Source: Bimastos eiseni
Taxonomy: Eukaryota > Annelida > Clitellata > Crassiclitellata > Lumbricidae
DNA: 64,000 nt
Assembly: GCA_959347315.1 (NCBI GenBank)
Contig: OY365810.1
Coordinates: 8,465,647 to 8,529,646, forward strand
Direction of reading: 5' to 3'
Shown here: piece after piece, positions 41,063 to 54,800 of the stretch
Position numbering within the stretch: the stretch's first letter is position 1
How the letters are laid out: each line of letters begins with the position of its first letter
Notes under the pieces: generated by a model
What the model was told of the DNA's origin: nothing
What the model saw: only the letters and a program-made list of their open reading frames with translations
The model's database searches: none
Translations under genes and position numbers: made by a program

Positions 41063-42780
41063 TGACAGACATATATAGTAGGCCTATATATAGGCTAGGC
41101 CTACAGCTTTGTGTTGCTTGTCTGTCAACATTTCCAGCCAGATATTGTGCAGTCACAGAAGACAGTAGAAAGCATCATTTTCACTCTAATACTAAAACTA
41201 AAACACAAAGTTGGATTCATTTATAGTAAACAGATATTAGGCCTACATGTAGTTACAGACAAAGACACTTATAAATGAAACCATATGTGTGTCTTACATT
41301 ACTCAGCGCCCTTAAACATAGGACCAAACAGGAACATGGCCTAATTACGGCAATGCGCTACATTTAGTCAACTGACGTTGATCGGAAATGTTAATTCATT
41401 GTGTCTGTATCCAAGTGACCAATGTAATCGTGCATGTAATGTAATAAGCCTATAATGACCAACCGAAGACAATTGATCATTTATATGGTTCGTTGTAGAA
41501 ACATAGGCCCAATCACACAATCTAAGACGACATGTATACTGGGCATTTGATGTGCCAGTTCCCTACACTTGGATGGCTGATCACTCTGATAAGGGCTAGG
41601 CCTAAGTTGATATCTGGGGTAACATACACATCCTCTCGCTCTCATATCAAGGCATTTATTTTTTTCCGGAGCTTTCGCACTGAATAGTCCACATTTCGTG
41701 AAGCGCTGTATAAATGTTCAGATACGATAGGCCTACGCTATCCACTAAGCTAAAGAAAGGTGTGTCATATACATGTCCGAGCTGTACAGTTGAGCCTACA
41801 CATATGACTGGATCACAACCGCGGTCAGATGTATGCAACATTTCCCGCCTCTACGACTCCAACTCTCTAACCCAATGCCAGGTGTTTTCGTATAAGTTTA
41901 ATGCCATTGATAATAGTGTGAATGGGATGGGATGCTTAGTTTGCGCGTAAGACCCTGTACTTATGTACGTCTGCACTAGGTGCGGACAATTTTGCCTCAA
42001 GTAAATTCTTCGGACAATTCCGGAAGAAACGCAGTTGATGAGTGACATAAGAATTTACCAGATTAAAGTTATAGTGTATTTGAAGGCTGTGTTGCTGCGT
42101 GAGATTTGATGGTTTCTAGACTCTTACAAAAGCCAACGGTAGGTCCTAAGTGACTTACTCTAGGGTTAGACGATAATATACTCTCTGTAGGCCTATCTTC
42201 ATGAATGCATCTATTTTAACTGAGTTATATTTGTCGATCTGTGATACAGGACTACGATCTATAAGATTTCTTAAAATAAGCTATACAGCAGGATAAATGT
42301 TTGCATCTAGACCCTATTCCACGAAGTTTCTGCTATTTCATGCATGAAATTATGTTTCATCAGCTGAGCATTAATTTGAAGAACACTATTAGCGTTCACA
42401 GAGATTCTTAAAATAAAAATTATAACAAAGCAGTTAAGTTTTAAGCAATGTTATGATGAAGAAATACTCTAGAAGTTCACATTTTTAATATTTTCTTGAA
42501 TCTGACTAAAATACAGAGAAAATTGAACTCCGGAGACTATCAGTTGCAACCAAATGAACGAGTCTCCTTGCTACAAATAGACAATAAATAGACAATAAAT
42601 AAAATTCAATCGCCAGATGAAATCTTTATTTTTATAAGTATTCAACAACTACAGTTGGATACTCCAGCGTAACATGCAGTCGATATAAGCCTATAGAAAG
42701 TGTTTAGCTAAAAGGAATGTGTCTTAGGACGGGTCAGGCTGACATCCATGCGCATACCCTCCGTACTATTTATGCATCGA
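41063..42780. other. no gene seen
   Basis: AT-rich intergenic DNA with many TAGGCCTA palindromes (41080-41110, 41240, 41740). No supported gene on either strand. Confidence 0.4.
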
Positions 42781-42829
42781 CATAGCTCTTGGCTCTCTGT
42801 AGGCCTATCGGAGTGTCCTCCGTACCACA

Positions 42830-43110
42830 ACGGGCTTCTCTCCACCCATTTGCCCGTTGATTATTGCTGGTTCCCCGAGTGTGCATTGGTATACGGCCCA
42901 AACAAGAAGCTTTGCTGATCTGCGTTCCTCCAGTTGGAACAGTCTAAATTTTTTGGAGTTGTTAGTTCATTTTCCTTTACTCAGTTTCGGAAACGCTTGA
43001 AAACGTTCCTATTTGCCACCTAACCGCGGACTTGGATCGGGAGCGCCGATGATTTTGAGCGACGCTTTTAAAATGTTCAATTACAATTTCGTTGGTCAAT
43101 AACTGCAAAT
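42830..43110 (+). mobile_element. LINE C-terminal remnant
   Basis: One frame reads SFADLRSSSWNSLNFLELL then HFPLLSFGNA, and a neighbouring frame KRLKTFLFAT, the usual LINE ORF2 ending. A GAGCGCCGATGATTTTGAGC...GACGCTTTT hairpin follows at about 43040-43068. Confidence 0.55.
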
Positions 43111-43455
43111 TACAATTACAACCGCGCAACAATTCTGGGTCCATTTACAATGACTAACCCATGGCTTTGCACAGAAACAGCATCCGAAAATAATTTTATT
43201 GGATGGGATGCTCAGACAATTTATCAGACTAGGGGCTTATACACCGATGAGCCTGAATAAAGTGCACTCGTTTTGTGGATCGATCATTCTGAATTGATCA
43301 CAAGGGCAGATGGGCGGAGAGAAGCCCACTGGAGCATGAAGGACACCTAGGTTCAGAGATCCAAGAGCTATTATATCATGCCCTTTCTGACTCGCAATCT
43401 AATTTTATCTCGAGGTGCTCCTTAATACTTCTATTTCAACGGGCTTTTCGCACTG

Positions 43456-43495
43456 AGAGCGCCTCTTGAGTAAATCGTACTGGGAGAGGCGCTAT
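43456..43495 (+). mobile_element. LINE 3'-end stem-loop
   Basis: GAGAGCGCCTCTTGAGTAAA ... GAGAGGCGCTATAGAAA, plus-oriented copy of the recurring terminal hairpin, preceded by a CTTCTATTTCAACGGGC stretch. Confidence 0.6.
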
Positions 43496-43821
43496 AGAAA
43501 TATGTAAGCACTACTTACTACTGTACTATACTACTACTATAGAAGATATCTATAAATAAAGCCTACTTTGCTTTACGTTAGTGTTTCAAATCAATAGATG
43601 CTAAAAAGCACGTTAACATAATTTCGCGCAGAGCGTATTGTTCTCACCGATTCTTACGAAGCAATGTAACCATATCAACAAATCATTGGACTTCGTTATG
43701 AAGTTCTTAATTATAATGACGATGTTCACTCAAATGCACTTCGCTTAATCTATGTAAAATTACGCCACAGACGAGCTTCTCGTGTTGATTGGTCCTAGGA
43801 AGCGTTCCTGGCATCTAAGCC

Positions 43822-46800
43822 ATGAGCGATACTCCGTTCATATTGGCCAACGGACTGCGATGGGCGGAGGATTCTACAACTGCATTGACTAATCAAGTTC
43901 CGGAACCAGTTCACTTCCTGGAACTCGGATACAGACAGGGCAGTAGAAGTAAAGTAACAACCGACCAATCGCCTACTAGTAAGTATGGCAATAACGGGGC
44001 TAGTAATAGATTCACCATATCAGAAGCACTTCTGTGCGCCGCAGAATTCGCTAAGAGGGATCTTGACAAGGCTACGTCCACAGTCGCTGTTGAGGAAGAA
44101 AGGTTACCTCATGAGGTAACGGCTGGAAAATTTTATCAAGACAATTGCGATGCAAATATTTTAGTCTACGGACTAGATGACCCTAGAATGCTAAGTGAGC
44201 AACCCAGTTGGCTTGAACAAACAGGTAGAATTGAAAGAGAAGTGTTAGGTTTAGCAGATTTCTCAAGCGGACCATTCGATCGGTGGAGGCCAACCATTGG
44301 TTGTTATCGATACAACGGCATCCCCTATGATTTCATGGCTGATCCGACTTATACTACAAATGATTTTGGATTCATGGTGCGCGAATGTGGTGCTAAAAGA
44401 ACAAGGATTGGTCAGTCACTTGTGGATAGAAGTTGTTCTTTGGGTGGAGAAGTAGGCCTACACTCGGGCGAATCCTTTAATGAAGCATATTCGGAAGCAG
44501 GAACCTATTATGATTCAGCCAGGGAAGAGAATACAAATGTCCGACCACAGAACAGTCCTGGTTCTTACGTCCTTCAAGGTAGCTATGCAGCCAATGAGAA
44601 GACGCCACAAAGCAACTTGGAAAGTCGGAAAGTAGTGCCACCGATAGGAAGCCGAAAGCGCAAGCAGAGACAGCCTCGAAAATGCCTTCCATTAGACGAT
44701 CCGACATTTCGAGGAGCAACCGTTATTATAAAGACGATGAAATACAAGGGAGACTATCGTCTGGAAATGTCGGCCTATTACAGGTACTAAACTTACATGT
44801 ACACATAATAATGATAATATGCATAAAAATATCATAAAACACCATACCTGACCTTGCTGCTTTCTTTTATGTAAGAAAGGGTAGGTCCTGTTAACGGGAC
44901 CCATCGGCCCCTTAGGGCTTTTTCTTTCTCTATTATCCCTCCTTTCCATGTAATACTGTTTTGTCATGCATTGTCATCAGCGTTGATTGAGGTGATAATA
45001 GAAACACTTGGTCATGGCTATGGTTACGAGTATAATTGCATATATCTATAGCAGGTGGTGAACTACGCAATTGTATAGTTAGGCTTAAACCAAGTTTTGG
45101 AACTGTTACGTAACTAGACATAGTCGTCGTTGATCTTACAAGTGACTATTGATGCAACAGTTGAATAGATAGGATGCGAGTGCGGGGAATTTTCCTCATT
45201 TGGTTGCAGAATTACCCTAACCAATTGCATTAATAGTCAGTAACATAAGCTGGTATATCGTATTATTCTAGTCTCCGTCATAATCTATTGGATTCCGATC
45301 CGAAAAATTATGTTTGTGACTCGGTTTTGATTTTCAGAATTGCCTCCATACCAGGGGCGGCGATCCCGGGAAAGGGGTGGGGTCGAGAGGGACAAGTCCC
45401 CCCACCTTTTGCATAAAGGGGACAAGTTATACGTGTGTTCCGCCCGCCCCACATTGCCTACTCCTCTCATTGGGTGTTCCCCACCTCTCAAACGAGATCG
45501 CCGCCTCTTCTCCATACACATGTGTCATCTCACATTATTGGTAATCTGGACTATGTGTTGTTATAGGCCTATGCATAGGTGCTATACACCTGCAATCACG
45601 TAGTTAGAGAGCTAAAGATGCATAGAGAGGCGCCGTTTAAGACGTCGAAAACACGCTCAAAGACTGCCTGAACAATTACATATTTGTATCCTAACGTTCA
45701 TCGTCATAGTCATTTTGGTCACAGCTTGTCATAGTCCGAGTAAATGTTAGGCGCCATATGAAATGTTTTGGAATATATATAGGCCTATATATGCGCATAT
45801 ACAGAGGGCCTATGTAGGCCTATATATTACCGAGTAAAGGCCAACCCAGCTGTCATATAATAACTATGTGTTCGTGTGTCTGGTTTGCAGTGGAATCGAC
45901 GTTAAGCGTCACGAGCAGAGACCGCAACGAATTCCGATGAGTCCATCGAGTGACGACAGTCAATGGGAGAATGACGTGCCAGCAGCGGAACTGCCAAGAC
46001 GAGGTCAAATATACGGTCAGGGTCCCTGCTTTCTTTTCAACGGCTGCCTTTGCTTCTGAGATTTACCTTGTGTTTAGATCATTTACTTACTTCATGCAAT
46101 GACTTCCAAGTTTACCAACCGGTCAAAGTAAAAACTCTTATTGAAAAATTAATCAACAATCGCTTGCATGAACATTATTGACATTGCATTAAAAGCAGTG
46201 GAATTGTTCAAATGTCTTCAAGAGATGCCTTTAACTGGCAGATTTATTTTCAAATGTTTAGTTAACTTAGATCATTTAAAATTCACACAATGTATTTTCC
46301 CAATAATTTGTTATACCTATGCAGGTAATACCTCATGTTTTAATTATATCACAGTATCGCAGAGGATTTATTTGAAGGTGGCGGTGTATATGAGACTGTA
46401 AAAGCCAATTATTTCATTTAAAATGAAACCATGTAGGCCCTAATAATTAATAATGATGAATATGCTACTGTTAATGAGGCTCTATCTTCTATGAAATATT
46501 GAGCCTACTACTCTCATAGGTCCTAAATAGAGTGAATATGATTTGAATTGACGTCTTACTCGTAATCGTGATCTTAATCTTGAAATTTTTAAAGCGCAAC
46601 TTAAAGTACTGCGCAGTTTACCAATTTATTCGAGAACGCTGTGTCATATCAGAATGGCTGTCAACAGAGGCTGAATGATGTCTTCTAGACAATTAATTCG
46701 ACGTCTAGTTTTGATAATTATGTTGCTGAAATAGAACTCACGATTTGTACAGCACCTTTGTATCAGTGAAGCGCAGTGTAGGCCTACGGCACTGTTGTTT

Positions 46801-47737
46801 ACTTCATTGATGTTTTCTGATGCAGGAAAACAGTGTGCATCTTGCGGTACTAGAAAGACTCCGCTGTGGAGAGATGCAGAGGACGGGACTCCGCTGTGCA
46901 ACGCCTGCGGTATCAGGTGGGTCCATCAAAACCAGCAGCAGTGAGACCAAACAATACTATTCAATGCAGTGTAGCCATGTGCACACTCAAATGCAATGTC
47001 TACTAACATCATATACAATTGCCACACTCTGTAGGTAAAATCAGTTATTAGACAATACTGTTATCTCTTAACAATGCCAGTAGACCAGCCAAGTTCCTCC
47101 CAATATTTTGGTATGGCATCAATGAAAAATGATCCTTTAAATATTTATCTTCTTTTTCTGTGCTGTTGTTTCCACTTTTGCGTTTTATCACAGTATTGTA
47201 TTTAGACAAATCTCGTGTAGTCGACATCTGTTTCATCATAAAAGCGACATTACTAATTGTCAGATTAAAAATACTAAAATAACATTATACATAGCCCTGT
47301 TATCAGAATGCTTCATAATCTTACAGCACTTTTTGATTAACCGTCAAAAGTGCTCTAACGTGAATAACTGATCGAAATAAGTTTCTTTGAAGTCGCTTTG
47401 GAAGGATGCACCTAAAATTGAATAACGGCGAAATGATGCAAATCAATTATTCTGCTGTTGCTAACACTTTCATGAGAATTAGGTAGCAAATTGGCCCTCT
47501 AAAGTATAGGTTCTACAAATATGGGTTCTATATGGACATGCTGGCAGATAATGTGATATGATATGAACCTTACGACTACTTAGACTCGCTTTGATTGACA
47601 GGTACAAGAAGTACCGCACTCGCTGCCTCCACTGTTGGATGATTCCTCGAAAGGAAACGAAGCCGACTGGAAGATGCGCCAAGTGCGGTACGATGCTCAA
47701 GGCACAGTGGCAGACGCATAGATCCAAGCTCTGGTAA
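43822..47737 (+). CDS. GATA-type zinc-finger protein, ZGLP1-like, four exons
   Basis: Coding exons 43822-44783, 45891-46003, 46826-46916 and 47602-47737 join in phase to 433 residues; a second donor at 46015/46016 would add four residues in phase. Nuclear DNA-binding protein. A basic RKRKQRQPRK (about residue 278) is a likely nuclear signal. The GATA finger is C362-x2-C365-x17-C383-x2-C386 with TPLWRDAEDGTPLCNACGIR, split by an intron after GI. It is followed by YKKYRTRCLHCW and a second C-x2-C...C-x2-C pair (C397, C400, C414, C417). This TPLWRDAEDG...CGIRYKKY block plus second cysteine pair is what I know from ZGLP1, the germ-cell GATA-like factor, rather than GATA1-6. The first 270 residues are low in recognisable features. 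The end at SKLW is natural. Family confident, orthology likely. Confidence 0.82.
45352..45509. mobile_element. hAT-type MITE in ZGLP1-like intron 1, intact ends
   Basis: 158-bp element with inverted ends CAGGGGCGGCGATC and GATCGCCGCCTCTT, flanked by a perfect 8-bp duplication CTCCATAC (45344-45351 and 45510-45517). Same family as the fragment at the end of tubulin 2. Perfect target duplication implies a fairly recent insertion. Confidence 0.88.
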
Positions 47738-48417
47738 TAACAGTAGCCACGTTGAAAGAAAAGAACAATATTACCCTGTCATGGATATTGACTCTTTACG
47801 TTACATATTACAGTTACAAAACTTACCAATTTTTATATTGTTACGGTATATTGATGCTTACTGTTAAGTAACAGAAACGTAGAAGTATTATAACTGGATT
47901 TTGAAACCTCTGAATGGTTAAACTTTGTTTGCCTATTCAACAGCAATAATTATGTTAATGCTTAATGTTGCGTAATTGCGAAGTAGAAGTACTTGCTGAA
48001 CTTTTAAACCGCTGATCGATTTGAATTGCCATTGAACAAGAAATTTTGTTAGATCATGCCTACTTGATCATGTTTTGTGGCAGAACTATTGCAATCATTC
48101 TAGATTCACACATTCCTGCATAAGAGCGTTTTTTCCGTCAGCCATACATGTAAGCCTATCGGTCTCTTATAGGTTGGCGGATCATTGATAAGCCCAAACG
48201 TTATCTACAGATGCCTCAAAGCTTCTGTCAGTGGTGAGTCACTCGATCGTGAGTTGTGATCATTTGGTCAGTTATCTGGTCATCTTAAAACGAATTAATT
48301 TGCTGCGCTATCTTTTACCATCTCTTGCATTACAGGAATGAATTAACACTGGTTATTCAAAGCTTGAGTTGCTCCCGAATTGGCTCAATAAAAAAATTTG
48401 ATTAATGCCTACATTAT

Positions 48418-48537
48418 GAAGAGACTGAAGCTTTTGGTGTATAACTGTGATCTCATACTCTGCATTTAAGGCTAAATGAAGAGACTGAAGCTTTTGGTGT
48501 ATAACTGTGATCTCATACTCTGCATTTAAGGCTAAAT
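48418..48537. repeat. exact 60-bp tandem duplication
   Basis: Two identical adjacent 60-bp units starting GAAGAGACTGAAGC and ending AAGGCTAAAT. Non-coding. Confidence 0.97.
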
Positions 48538-48925
48538 GATGGTTCATGCTTTTCATGAATTATAACCAACCTTAAAATGCATTTTTTGCGTTTGTTGTAT
48601 GGTTGATGTGTTTCTAGAGCGTTGTTTCTTACATTATGCCATGTAATGCGGTTTGATATGTTGTACGAATAATACGCTTGTTTAAACAGGATGTTTCTTT
48701 TGTGACTCTGGAATATTCTACAGCTGAATAATTTCAACTATCCGTCTTTGTACTACCCAGTGTATCTGTCTGTTTGTCTTTTTGCCTACACAGCCTGTCA
48801 TGTCAGTTCTTGTGCTACCCTGTTCACTTATTATGTCTATTTAGTTTCAGTCCGAACATACCACAATAGGCCTACTCCGAGAATAGTCAAACATTTCCTT
48901 ATTATTAGTACTTATGTTCCTTTGC

Positions 48926-49055
48926 AGATCTGACGACGCATCTCCTCCACTTGTCTCTGTTCCCAGCCAGATCCTCGGACTCTTCCCAGGACATCTCCAG
49001 GTACTTTAAATCGTCCTCTGGTGGATTTCGGACAGTTCTACCGTAGTCTTCCTCT
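48926..49055 (-). mobile_element. LINE C-terminal remnant
   Basis: The minus strand encodes DDLKYLEMSWEESEDLAGNR followed by DKWRRCVV, the ending common in non-LTR reverse transcriptases (...MGxTWEEAxxLAxDRxxWRxLV). Confidence 0.6.
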
Positions 49056-49345
49056 TATCCATCCCTCCAGAATTTCAGAAGACCGCATTTTAACTCTACT
49101 GTCGTCGTCAATGCGAAAAATCATTTAATTGTGTTCAATTTGAATCTTCAATAATTAGGATAGTCCTATTTTAGGTTAGATGACCTATACCATATGACCT
49201 ATTCGTAATTCATTCAGCGCAATAGTAAAGATTAAAAATGCAACAGTTGACCTAGACATTGCTTTATTACGATCCGTTGGCGCAGCGACCGAGCCAAGCA
49301 TTTCCTTTGTCGTTAAAGTAGATGTCTTATTTGGACAAACACACC

Positions 49346-50013
<668 letters not shown>

Positions 50014-50016
50014 ATA

Positions 50017-50036
50017 GGTCATATATATATATGACC
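50017..50036. repeat. 20-bp perfect palindrome next to the AC tract
   Basis: GGTCATATATATATATGACC, 10 bp from the end of the AC array. Confidence 0.95.
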
Positions 50037-51830
50037 GTGTCTTGCTCGCCCTCAGAAGGCTTAGATGACATATTGCCAATTAGCATGCTCCCTTCTGTCA
50101 ATATGACTAATGCAGAGTGTAACAGCAATAGCAGCTGAGTTAAATAATATTATGACTTTGCAACAACAGGATAAAAATTTCGAAAGTTAGGCAACCATGA
50201 CGTAGGCAACGAAGGGGCGATACCTAGCCTAAAGCCTAGCTATTCAGTCGCAGCTGACTATATATTAGTCCTGGCAGTGCTACGACCAATTATTTTGGAG
50301 GAGGGTTGAATTTTTTCTTAATTATTACTTCGACATGATTATTATTTCTATACCTACTGATGCTGACACTATTACAACTATCGCAGGACATCAAACGATG
50401 ATGCACCAAAGCCAAACCGTTCAGTGGTAAATGGATCAATCAGCTAAGACAGCGTTCTACTCTTAGAATGGTTTCTGCGTTGCTTTCGCAATATGAGCCT
50501 AAGCCAGAACTAATATAGTCAGCTTGGGAAGTCCCACTTTTGAATGACTAATAATTCGAACTCGGGTCACTGATCGAAAAGCCAACGGTACCATCTAACC
50601 CTTCCCTTACCAGGTATGAGCCCTGACCTACTTCATCACCCATACGGCTCAGTGGTCATCACGACTCGTATGCGGCGCACAGGTAAGCCTTAAAGGCCTA
50701 TGCGCAGCGGAACATAGGGCTGAAGGTAGCAACTGCTAGCCTTAGGCCTGCACTGATCAGGAAGTTTTTAAGTTGATTTACTTATGCAACTCAGCGTATA
50801 AAGTAAACGCTTTGAATATTAGCTTTCCTGCTGGTTGCAATATCAGTCAAACATTGTAAGAGTTTTCAGTCTATAGATTCCGTTAAGAAATTAACCTATG
50901 CGAAAGTCATTAGGGTTTTAAGATATTATTATTGTGATTAAGCCAACGCCTTCATTCAGGTAAATGTAAGTTTATTTAAGTCCTATGCGTAGCCCTTGTA
51001 TTGAAATTTGTTGTACTGCACTAATCCAATGCAGTGCTGTCTTCTTCAATGCTATGCTGTGTTGTACGGTGTTGAGTTGTGCCAGCTTTGTTTCGTTAAG
51101 TTGCATGTAGGCCTATTGCTTATTGATACAACGGTGTTGTCTCCCGTTGTGTCACGTAAATCCATGTTCTGTTCTACTATGTTATGTCATGCCATGTTGA
51201 GTGTCATGGCATTCAGACTCCTTACATAACTTGGCACTTGGAGTTTTATACGGCATCGTTTAGTTCAAGTTAAGAGGCTAACTGTCTATCAGAGACTCAT
51301 TGAAAGGCTAACTTTAAGGGTGAATGACAACAGTGAGGTGGAATAATGAAGTGGCTTCTAATGAAATGTAGGCCTACTATTTAGGTCGTTAGGTTAACAG
51401 ATTAAAAAGCAGGCGATGATGGTCTTGTAAATAATTGATAGAGCCTGAAAATATGGAAAACCCTAATTGGATCATTTGATTGTCAATAAAAAGAGCTGAT
51501 ATTATAGATGGTTGTTCTGACCAGGAAGAAGCAGTCAGTCATTTGAAAGCTGGTAATTTCGTAAGTCAGCCGAATAACGAAATTAAATTCTTAATTGTGC
51601 TAAGCAGCGTTGTGAACTTGTATAAGCTGACACGTGATTAACAGGTATTTTGCTAATTATAGGCTACATTGCGTTCAGGGGACATCCAAAATATGCTGAA
51701 TTGCTCAAAATGCAGCTGGGAATTGGATTCATATTGAAGGAGATCTTTGACTTTTTGTTATCTCTGTGCTGATTATACACACTTTGAAATTAAACATTGA
51801 TGTTGTCGGTGTTGTAGATATTGAGAGACA
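50037..51830. other. no gene seen; possible tRNA-derived SINE
   Basis: Contains a tRNA-like module on the minus strand at about 50550-50606 and otherwise AT-rich sequence. Likely includes the promoter of the DOK-like gene near its 3' end, unrecognised. Confidence 0.35.
50550..50606 (-). mobile_element. possible tRNA-derived SINE head
   Basis: On the minus strand TTAGATGGTACCGTTGG (A-box-like) is followed by GACCCGAGTTCGAATT (B-box-like) at tRNA-like spacing. The acceptor stem does not pair, so it is not a functional tRNA gene. Confidence 0.3.
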
Positions 51831-54800
51831 ATGTCACAAATTGTCAAACAGGGATATGTGAGATTTCAATCGAAACATCTTGGAGTTAGTATTAATGATG
51901 CCATATAAAATAATGAATCTATTCTAAGAGTTGTGTTACATGAAGTCATTTGTTTATATTGTCAAAAGAATAAATAGTATTCCCACTCAGTTTAAGACTA
52001 AGCGAAGTTCACTGCATGTCAGTCTCCTCCCACTGCTCGGAAAAGAGCCATTGGTATGGACTGGTAATAGGTCACATTGTAATGAGCGAGCAACTTTTGT
52101 CAGTCAATGTCGAATGCACAGGACATCAACTATTTCTTGCAATAAAGACAAGTCGCAGTCAGGTCAATGATCTGGATGATCCTACACCAATACTACATGT
52201 TGAAAGGAAATTGGATCTACGCAGTGTATTCGCTATGTATAGGCCTAAAACATCGACGTTGTTGCTCCACTAGTTCAAAGCGTAAAAAGGGACTGAACTT
52301 CTGTGTGGTGCTCGCAAACCGATGAATGAGTTTGAATCCTTCTTTGAATGGCTTTATGATATTTATCTTAATTAACTCATTCCTCCTTCGTTTGCTGATT
52401 TCCAAATCAGCCGAGAGAGTTTTACGTTAACTGCGGTCGACTCAAAAGGGTCCAGAGTCCTGATTAAACAGAGTCACTAATTTACAAACAGGGTCACCAA
52501 TTTACAAACAGGGTCACCAATTTACAAACAGGGTCACCAATTTACTAACAGGGTCACCAATTTACTAACAGTAACGGTGACGACGAATTAAACATGTAGA
52601 AATAGCGGAGTAATTATGGAGATTGATAACTTCTATATCATGCACAAGACACGAAAACCAAGACATGCTCAGGTCATTAGATTACATGACAAAGAGTCTG
52701 TGTGTCACCTGTTGGACGTTTTACGACATACAGGTCTGGAAGAAGCGATGGTTGGTGTTGAAGAGCGGATCTTCGTCTGGTCCGGTGCGTCTAGAGAAGT
52801 ACAAAGATGAGTCGACGGCTTTGTCGGCAGCCGGTGCTGAGAGAAGGATCTTTGACCTTACCCAGATGGACGACCTCTTTCGAATGATGGATCGACCACA
52901 TGGAATTTCCATCTCTCTCTCCCAGGGATATGATGCGATACAGTTCTGCGCTGAATCAGGTATAGGCCTACTGAACTTTACTCAAAATGTATACAGCGCC
53001 TCTAGTACGTCGAACAGTTCGATGGCGCTCCCAGTGAGCAAGGTCATGACTGAGAGAAGGACCAGGCTTTGTGAAGAGCAAAAGAGGAGTATGGTTCACC
53101 AGCTAGAATTTGACATCGAGTAGGAATGAGACAACGCACTCCAAAGAGTAAAATATATAGAAGATCCAGGGCTTAGCCTTGGAGACATCCAATTTAACGT
53201 GAATTCATTTAGTTTTGGACTCAGCCGAAATAATTGCTACGTTTTAGAGTATGGCCTATGCGTATAATAATCTTTTCGATCGCACTATAAGTGAAACCAT
53301 AAAAGGGTAGGAAAATCTCCGCTAAGTGGTGGGTGCTAGAGCGGTAGAGCCTGACTGATTTGCGGATGATCAAATTGCTTGAGATTTGGGAGGAGCTGTG
53401 GGAACACAAGGTGATCAATAGTCCTTGAAAAGTAGGATAGATTGGGTATTATGTGGAGGTCTTGTCATAGGTCACTATCCAAGTTAGATTTTTAAGTGAA
53501 GAACAGACAAGATCACGTTTCTGGATGGCTTCCAGGTGTATCCCGGTTGATAATAGCACATTAGCGTTCATTGCTTTATTCAGTGGCTAGTTTTGTAAAG
53601 TTGCCTTCCCGCTTGAATTGTACTGACCATTCAGATGGTCACAGTATTGCATGTAATGGACGTCTTCTGCATTTGAAAATGAGTACCAATGTCTTGGTAA
53701 GCGTTAACTGATTCCATAAATGAAATGATCTTGTAACGGAATTATTTAACAACTGTCCAGAAATGGACGCAGAAAACTGGATAAAAGCCATCAAAGAGGA
53801 ACTCAGTCCAAACAAACGTCGCGATAGTCGAGGAGGAGGAAGCGGAACAGGTACGGAAGACAATCAGAATATTCTAGTAGCTTCTATAGAGCAATAAAAT
53901 CAATGTGGAGATCTATTTAATATAGCCAAGCTTTGAGATATTCTGTCGATTGTCCTATATACAAATTAAATAAATACATCGAATATTTTAAAGTGCAACA
54001 CTGTAGAATTGTTTAGCATCTCTATGGAACCGGAAGTAGAACTCGGAATATATACAAAGTAGGCCTACATATTATGACAGCCTGGATTGGGCCCTCAGCC
54101 TAGGCAGCCATTTTACTTAAGTCAGCACTCATTGTGCACTAGGCTAAGTGTCAACTAGCAAGTCAGTGTGCAAACGTTACACTCCCAACTGTATGCATGT
54201 TACAGCTAAACATGTTCTAGCTAGCAGTGAAATATCTCTCTAAACCACAAAGTTTTCTTATATTTTTCTAAGTTTGTCTAAGATTGCAGAAAAGTAACTG
54301 GCATCTGTAATAATTGTCTGCGTTGATGCGTATTTCACAGGAAGAGTAATTAATAATAGAGGGAAATGTTTTTGGTAGATCTGTTCACAGTATATCTGAT
54401 GGCTAATGCAAAGTTGGAGGCTCGTGGCGAATGCACAATGCATATAACTCAGGACTCAATCCGCCTGTTCGACCCTAGAGACAACCGTCGAGAACTCGTC
54501 TCTTGGCCTCTCAAGAACCTAAGACGCTACGGCGTCGAAAGAAATATGTTCACGCTGGAAGCAGGAAGGCAAGTATAAGCCAATGTCTTTTAAAGTAATA
54601 GGTTAAGATCGATGTTCTGCCGTTTGGTCTACTTTGCGATTCGGATCTAATAGGCTGCAGCTGTATATTATTATGTAACACAAATGCAAACAGTCTAAGA
54701 GAACACAGTTATTTATCATACTTATCATATCTTGGGCATCACTGTAGTTGCTAAGACAGTTGGAACATGAAACAAACATAGTTGTAACATGCCACTTCGA

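Larger units (their letters stand above)
47738..49340. other. intergenic; tandem duplication and LINE remnant
   Basis: No gene. Contains an exact 60-bp tandem duplication (48418-48477, 48478-48537) and a minus-strand LINE terminus at 48926-49055, described separately. Confidence 0.4.

Noticed and set aside
52616..52733. ATG at 52616/52623 as the start of the DOK-like gene
   Set aside because: The sequence before 52734 does not look like a PH domain start, whereas the exon at 51831-51884 (MSQIVKQGYVRF) joins in phase and matches the family.
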